The notes beneath the pieces are model-generated. The model was not told the DNA's origin, did not search any database, and saw only the letters and a list, made by a program, of their open reading frames with translations. This document shows positions 30,843 to 33,400 of a stretch of 33,400 nucleotides of DNA, in pieces. The translations under genes and the position numbers were made by a program. The DNA is from Clostridia bacterium (GTDB lineage: Bacteria > Bacillota > Clostridia > Christensenellales > Borkfalkiaceae). Each line of letters opens with the position of its first letter. The first letter of the stretch is position 1. The stretch is from positions 1-33,400 of the forward strand of contig JAGAIP010000001.1 of assembly GCA_017626495.1 (NCBI GenBank), given 5' to 3'.

Positions 30843-31649
30843 TTACCTTTCTTTCGGTTTACTTGACTTGCTCCCCTTGTCCTTTGCGACCTCGGGGGTC
30901 TTGGGTCTGTCTTTGGCTCTTTCGCTTCTTTCGCGCTTGATCTCCTCAAGCTTTTTTCTGACGGAGGGTTTACGGTCGGACTTGCCTTCTTTCGGAAGAT
31001 CAGATTTTCCTTCGGGATTGGCAGTCTCGGAGGAGCGCTCGGACGGATTTTTTATGAGTTCCGTTACCTCCGTTTTCCCCGTAGTGTCCGTCCGAGCTAC
31101 CGTAGGGTTTGTCATCGTATTCTCCTCCTTTTTGATCGGGGTCTCAAGTATCTCGTCGGCAAGCTTCTCCTCTGCGCTCTTTTCGGGTTTGTCGGTCTCG
31201 GGAACTTCGTCCTTTCCCTCTTTCTTTTCGACCTCCTCTTTCTCGCGGATGATCTCGGCTCTGAGGTCAGCAGTATCGACTCTTGCAAGATTAAATCGCT
31301 CGGTGATACGCGCGATCTTGCTTTCGTCCTCAGCTCTTACCATAACGTCAAAGACACCGCCCGTCTTGTCCTTTTCCTTCAGCACGGCATAGAGGATACC
31401 GTACTGCTTTGCAACCTCTTTGAACTTCGGCAGGTCGCTATCCCTAAAGGTATAGACCTTCAAGGGTTTACCGCTTCGGAGCATACTTTCAAGTCTCGCG
31501 TGTCCTTTGGTTTTCTTTTGCTGACGAGCAATCGAATACAAAAGAACAGCGGCGTTTTTTGCACCGCTGCCCGAGAGCTTGATAAGCACCTCCGCACCGT
31601 TCAGCATCATCCTCATGACCTGATCGGCAGCTTCTCCGGATGTGTTCAT
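30843..31649 (-). CDS. PcfB-family (DUF3801) conjugation protein
   Basis: The 268-residue protein has a folded N-terminal PcfB domain (residues 1-130: GEAADQVMRMMLNGAEVLIKLSG, then GHARLESMLRSGKPLKV). A long, highly charged, probably disordered tail rich in Lys, Glu and Ser follows. PcfB-like proteins help process plasmid or ICE DNA together with the relaxase. The start overlaps the relaxase stop by four bases. Confidence 0.85.
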   Translation of the reverse strand: MNTSGEAADQVMRMMLNGAEVLIKLSGSGAKNAAVLLYSIARQQKKTKGHARLESMLRSGKPLKVYTFRDSDLPKFKEVAKQYGILYAVLKEKDKTGGVFDVMVRAEDESKIARITERFNLARVDTADLRAEIIREKEEVEKKEGKDEVPETDKPEKSAEEKLADEILETPIKKEENTMTNPTVARTDTTGKTEVTELIKNPSERSSETANPEGKSDLPKEGKSDRKPSVRKKLEEIKRERSERAKDRPKTPEVAKDKGSKSSKPKER

Positions 31650-32989
31650 CTCTTGTCCTCTCTTTCTCTTGTTTTTGTTTCTTTGGTTTTTGCATCTTTG
31701 GCTTCTTTCTTCTGAAGCTCCTTATCGGGAATGTCGATGGTATTCACCACCCTCTCGATCACACCGCTTCGCGCGGCAATATCCTCACATAGTCTCATCT
31801 GCTTTCGCAGTTCTGCCATCTGCAAGGATAGCTGTGAGATCTCGTCCTTGATGGGCTGCATCTCTGTAGTATCGTGCATACGGCGGAGCTTGTTGCGTAG
31901 CTTGGCTCTCTGATAAGCAAGTCCCTTGAACTTTTTCGATAAACCTTCGGTAAACAAAGAAAGCTCCTCGGCAGTATTGATGTTATACTTACCAAGCAGC
32001 TTTGCTTCTTCGTTATACATTCGCGCACATCTCACATCTTCTTTGATGACCGCGTATGCTTCACGGTTATTCGGTTTCTGTTTCGGGAGTTCACCAAGCA
32101 GATAGCAGTAATGGATATACAGTGCAAGTAGTCCTTTCGGCTTCTCTTTCGGTTTGTAGGGAGCATAAGGAATGATGCGTTGATTTCTCGCATTGTCCAA
32201 GATCCTCGCCTGCACGTCCTCATAGGTGTAACCCTCTCCGAGTTTATCCATACGAAAGAACTTTGTGCTGTGGTCGGGACGGATGCGGAGATACTTTCCT
32301 CTCCATTCAAGCGTATAGCCGAGAGATTGAAACAAGTTATAGAACTCTTGCATACGCAGACAATGCTTGATGGCAATATCCATATCTCTACGGATAATCC
32401 CGCGCACCGTTTGTCTGCCCTCCTGCTCTGCCTTGATCTCTCCGATATGCCGCGTCTTTCCTCTCTGTGGGTTCTTGATTACGGATAGACCGTACTCCAA
32501 ACAGAGACGGTCGGATGCTTCGCGCATCATTCGGTAGGTCTCGTTGCAATCGTGGTAGCGTTTCAAGTTGAAGCCCGTCGCCCCAAGTGCAAAGTGGTTG
32601 TGGATATGCCCATGATCCAAATGGGTGGCAACGATAACGGGAAAGTTATCACCCCATAATTCGTTGGCAAGCTTCACTCCAATCTCATGCGCGGTCTCTG
32701 CATCGACCTCGCCCGGTGCAAAGCTCTGATACCCGTGGTACGCGACCGTATCCGATTTACTCTGCGTTTGCTTGTTGAGGGATGCCATTATATCGGAGGC
32801 ATCGTCTGTCGTGCAGTTCACCGCCGTAACGTATTTACGCTCCTCAGTTTTGAGATCATCAACTCCATACGATATGAGAGCCTTCAAGGTTTCATCATCA
32901 AATTTCTCTATCGTCTTTTCAACGTCTGAAACGTAGGCGATCAACTGACCCAAGTGGCTTTTAACATCCCATATCTTTGTGGTTGCCAA
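31646..32989 (-). CDS. MOBP-type relaxase/mobilisation nuclease
   Basis: The 447-residue protein has the relaxase three-histidine motif HLDHGHIHNHF near residue 125 and an N-terminal catalytic region containing conserved tyrosines. It nicks oriT and pilots the strand. The second half is helical and highly charged. A TTG start at 32989 is inferred: AGAGGTGG lies upstream, MATTKIWDVK is the usual beginning of this family, and no closer ATG fits. It overlaps MobC by about 29 bases. Confidence 0.9.
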   Translation of the reverse strand: MATTKIWDVKSHLGQLIAYVSDVEKTIEKFDDETLKALISYGVDDLKTEERKYVTAVNCTTDDASDIMASLNKQTQSKSDTVAYHGYQSFAPGEVDAETAHEIGVKLANELWGDNFPVIVATHLDHGHIHNHFALGATGFNLKRYHDCNETYRMMREASDRLCLEYGLSVIKNPQRGKTRHIGEIKAEQEGRQTVRGIIRRDMDIAIKHCLRMQEFYNLFQSLGYTLEWRGKYLRIRPDHSTKFFRMDKLGEGYTYEDVQARILDNARNQRIIPYAPYKPKEKPKGLLALYIHYCYLLGELPKQKPNNREAYAVIKEDVRCARMYNEEAKLLGKYNINTAEELSLFTEGLSKKFKGLAYQRAKLRNKLRRMHDTTEMQPIKDEISQLSLQMAELRKQMRLCEDIAARSGVIERVVNTIDIPDKELQKKEAKDAKTKETKTREREDKR

Positions 32990-33332
32990 ACTTCACACCA
33001 CCTCTTGCCATCGGCTTGGTCAGCTCCGCAACAACACGCCACAAGCGTTCACTCTCTGCTCGGTATTCTCTTTCATCTACAAAGCCGAGGGTATGCGCCT
33101 TGCTTGCAAGCTGATTTAAGTTGATACCGATCTTACGGAGTTCACGAAGAAGCTCTTGATATTCGATAGGAGGAAATTCGATAGGAGTTGTCTCAACAAT
33201 CAGTTCTCTTACATAGGAGCTGTTTGTCCGCTTGCAAGCCTTGACTTTTTCCTTAAAGTTACGATATTCATCATCGCTGAGATAGACTTTGATGAGATTG
33301 GTTCTGTTCCTATTTGGATGTTCTCTACTCAT
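32961..33332 (-). CDS. mobC: MobC-like mobilisation accessory protein
   Basis: The 123-residue protein has an N-terminal ribbon-helix-helix-like segment (LIKVYLSDDEYRNFKEKV, then SSYVRELIVET) and the MobC core ELRKIGINLNQLASKAHTLG. It binds oriT and helps the relaxase. It is the first gene of the transfer operon visible here. The upstream ribosome binding site is weak, so the start could differ. Confidence 0.85.
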   Translation of the reverse strand: MSREHPNRNRTNLIKVYLSDDEYRNFKEKVKACKRTNSSYVRELIVETTPIEFPPIEYQELLRELRKIGINLNQLASKAHTLGFVDEREYRAESERLWRVVAELTKPMARGGVKFGNHKDMGC

Positions 33333-33400
33333 ATTATCTGCGACGGGGTCTTAGGGGTGTCCCTCTAACAAGCGCGGTTTGGTACACAACCGCAGTGCTT
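33333..33400. promoter_or_regulatory. Candidate oriT region upstream of mobC
   Basis: The non-coding segment at the window edge contains GCGGTT (33374-33379) and AACCGC (33388-33393) as inverted repeats, with flanking AAGC/GCTT, and a second short inverted repeat AGGG-GTGT-CCCT just before mobC. Inverted repeats next to mobC and the relaxase are typical of oriT, but the nick site cannot be named from sequence alone. Confidence 0.45.

Noticed and set aside
29986-31392. 468-codon plus-strand open frame
   Set aside because: It covers the opposite strand of the ArdC-like and PcfB genes, is rich in Ser/Leu repeats produced by the complementary codons, and has no ribosome binding site or recognisable domain.
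1-33400. CRISPR arrays, tRNA or rRNA genes
   Set aside because: No regularly spaced repeats and no cloverleaf or rRNA-like segments were seen while reading the window.

Overview
The window looks like part of a low-to-moderate-GC Firmicutes chromosome, probably an anaerobic gut Clostridia. The evidence is strong AGGAGG-type ribosome binding sites, the protein families (DUF2975/YozG pair, XRE regulators fused to membrane domains, VanZ, DUF2500, Maff2, PrgI, CD1108-type and cysteine-rich VLP proteins), and dense same-strand operons with TTG and GTG starts. Nearly every gene is on the minus strand; the one clear exception is the XRE gene at 16063-16398. There is no gene-free stretch longer than about 200 bases. 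No tRNA, rRNA, CRISPR array or insertion sequence was seen.

Region A (1-5 kb) holds a DUF2975 gene coupled to a window-truncated YozG-type regulator, two XRE regulators with membrane domains that share a near-identical terminator hairpin, and a secreted, membrane-anchored protein. Region B (5-14 kb) is an unusually long close-packed run of about fifteen genes led by a small XRE regulator. It encodes small membrane proteins, a lipoprotein, three zinc-ribbon proteins, a VanZ-domain protein and DUF2500/DUF5301-like proteins. It looks like an envelope or accessory operon of unknown purpose.

Region C (14-16.4 kb) is a compact locus: a SLOG (YpsA/DprA-like) protein, a protein of unknown function, a degenerate serine-recombinase domain lacking key arginines, and a small protein with a cysteine-containing tail. 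A divergent XRE regulator faces it. The main promoter of this locus closely resembles the one that leads the region B operon. Region D (16.4-18 kb) is an operon of an AbrB-like zinc protein, a hypothetical protein, and an unusual fusion of sigma-70 region 4 to an RNA polymerase alpha C-terminal domain. It is preceded by a leader that looks like a transcription attenuator.

Region E (18 kb to the right edge) is the integrase end and transfer module of a Tn1549/CTn-like integrative and conjugative element (ICE). Reading leftward in transcription order it has a candidate oriT, MobC, MOBP-type relaxase, PcfB, ArdC-like protein, VirD4 coupling protein, Maff2 pilin-like protein, MT-A70 methyltransferase, VirB6-like channel protein, three accessory proteins, PrgI, VirB4 ATPase, cysteine-rich VLP protein, PAPS-reductase-like protein, a CD1108-like membrane protein without a hydrolase domain, and a tyrosine integrase. 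The element continues past the right edge. Its left boundary is probably near the integrase 3' end or beyond the region D operon, and was not resolved.

The items most worth following up are the region C locus, the attenuated sigma4-alphaCTD operon, the consensus promoter antisense to the integrase, and the shared promoter/operator architecture. All functional statements come from reading sequence by eye; no database search was run.
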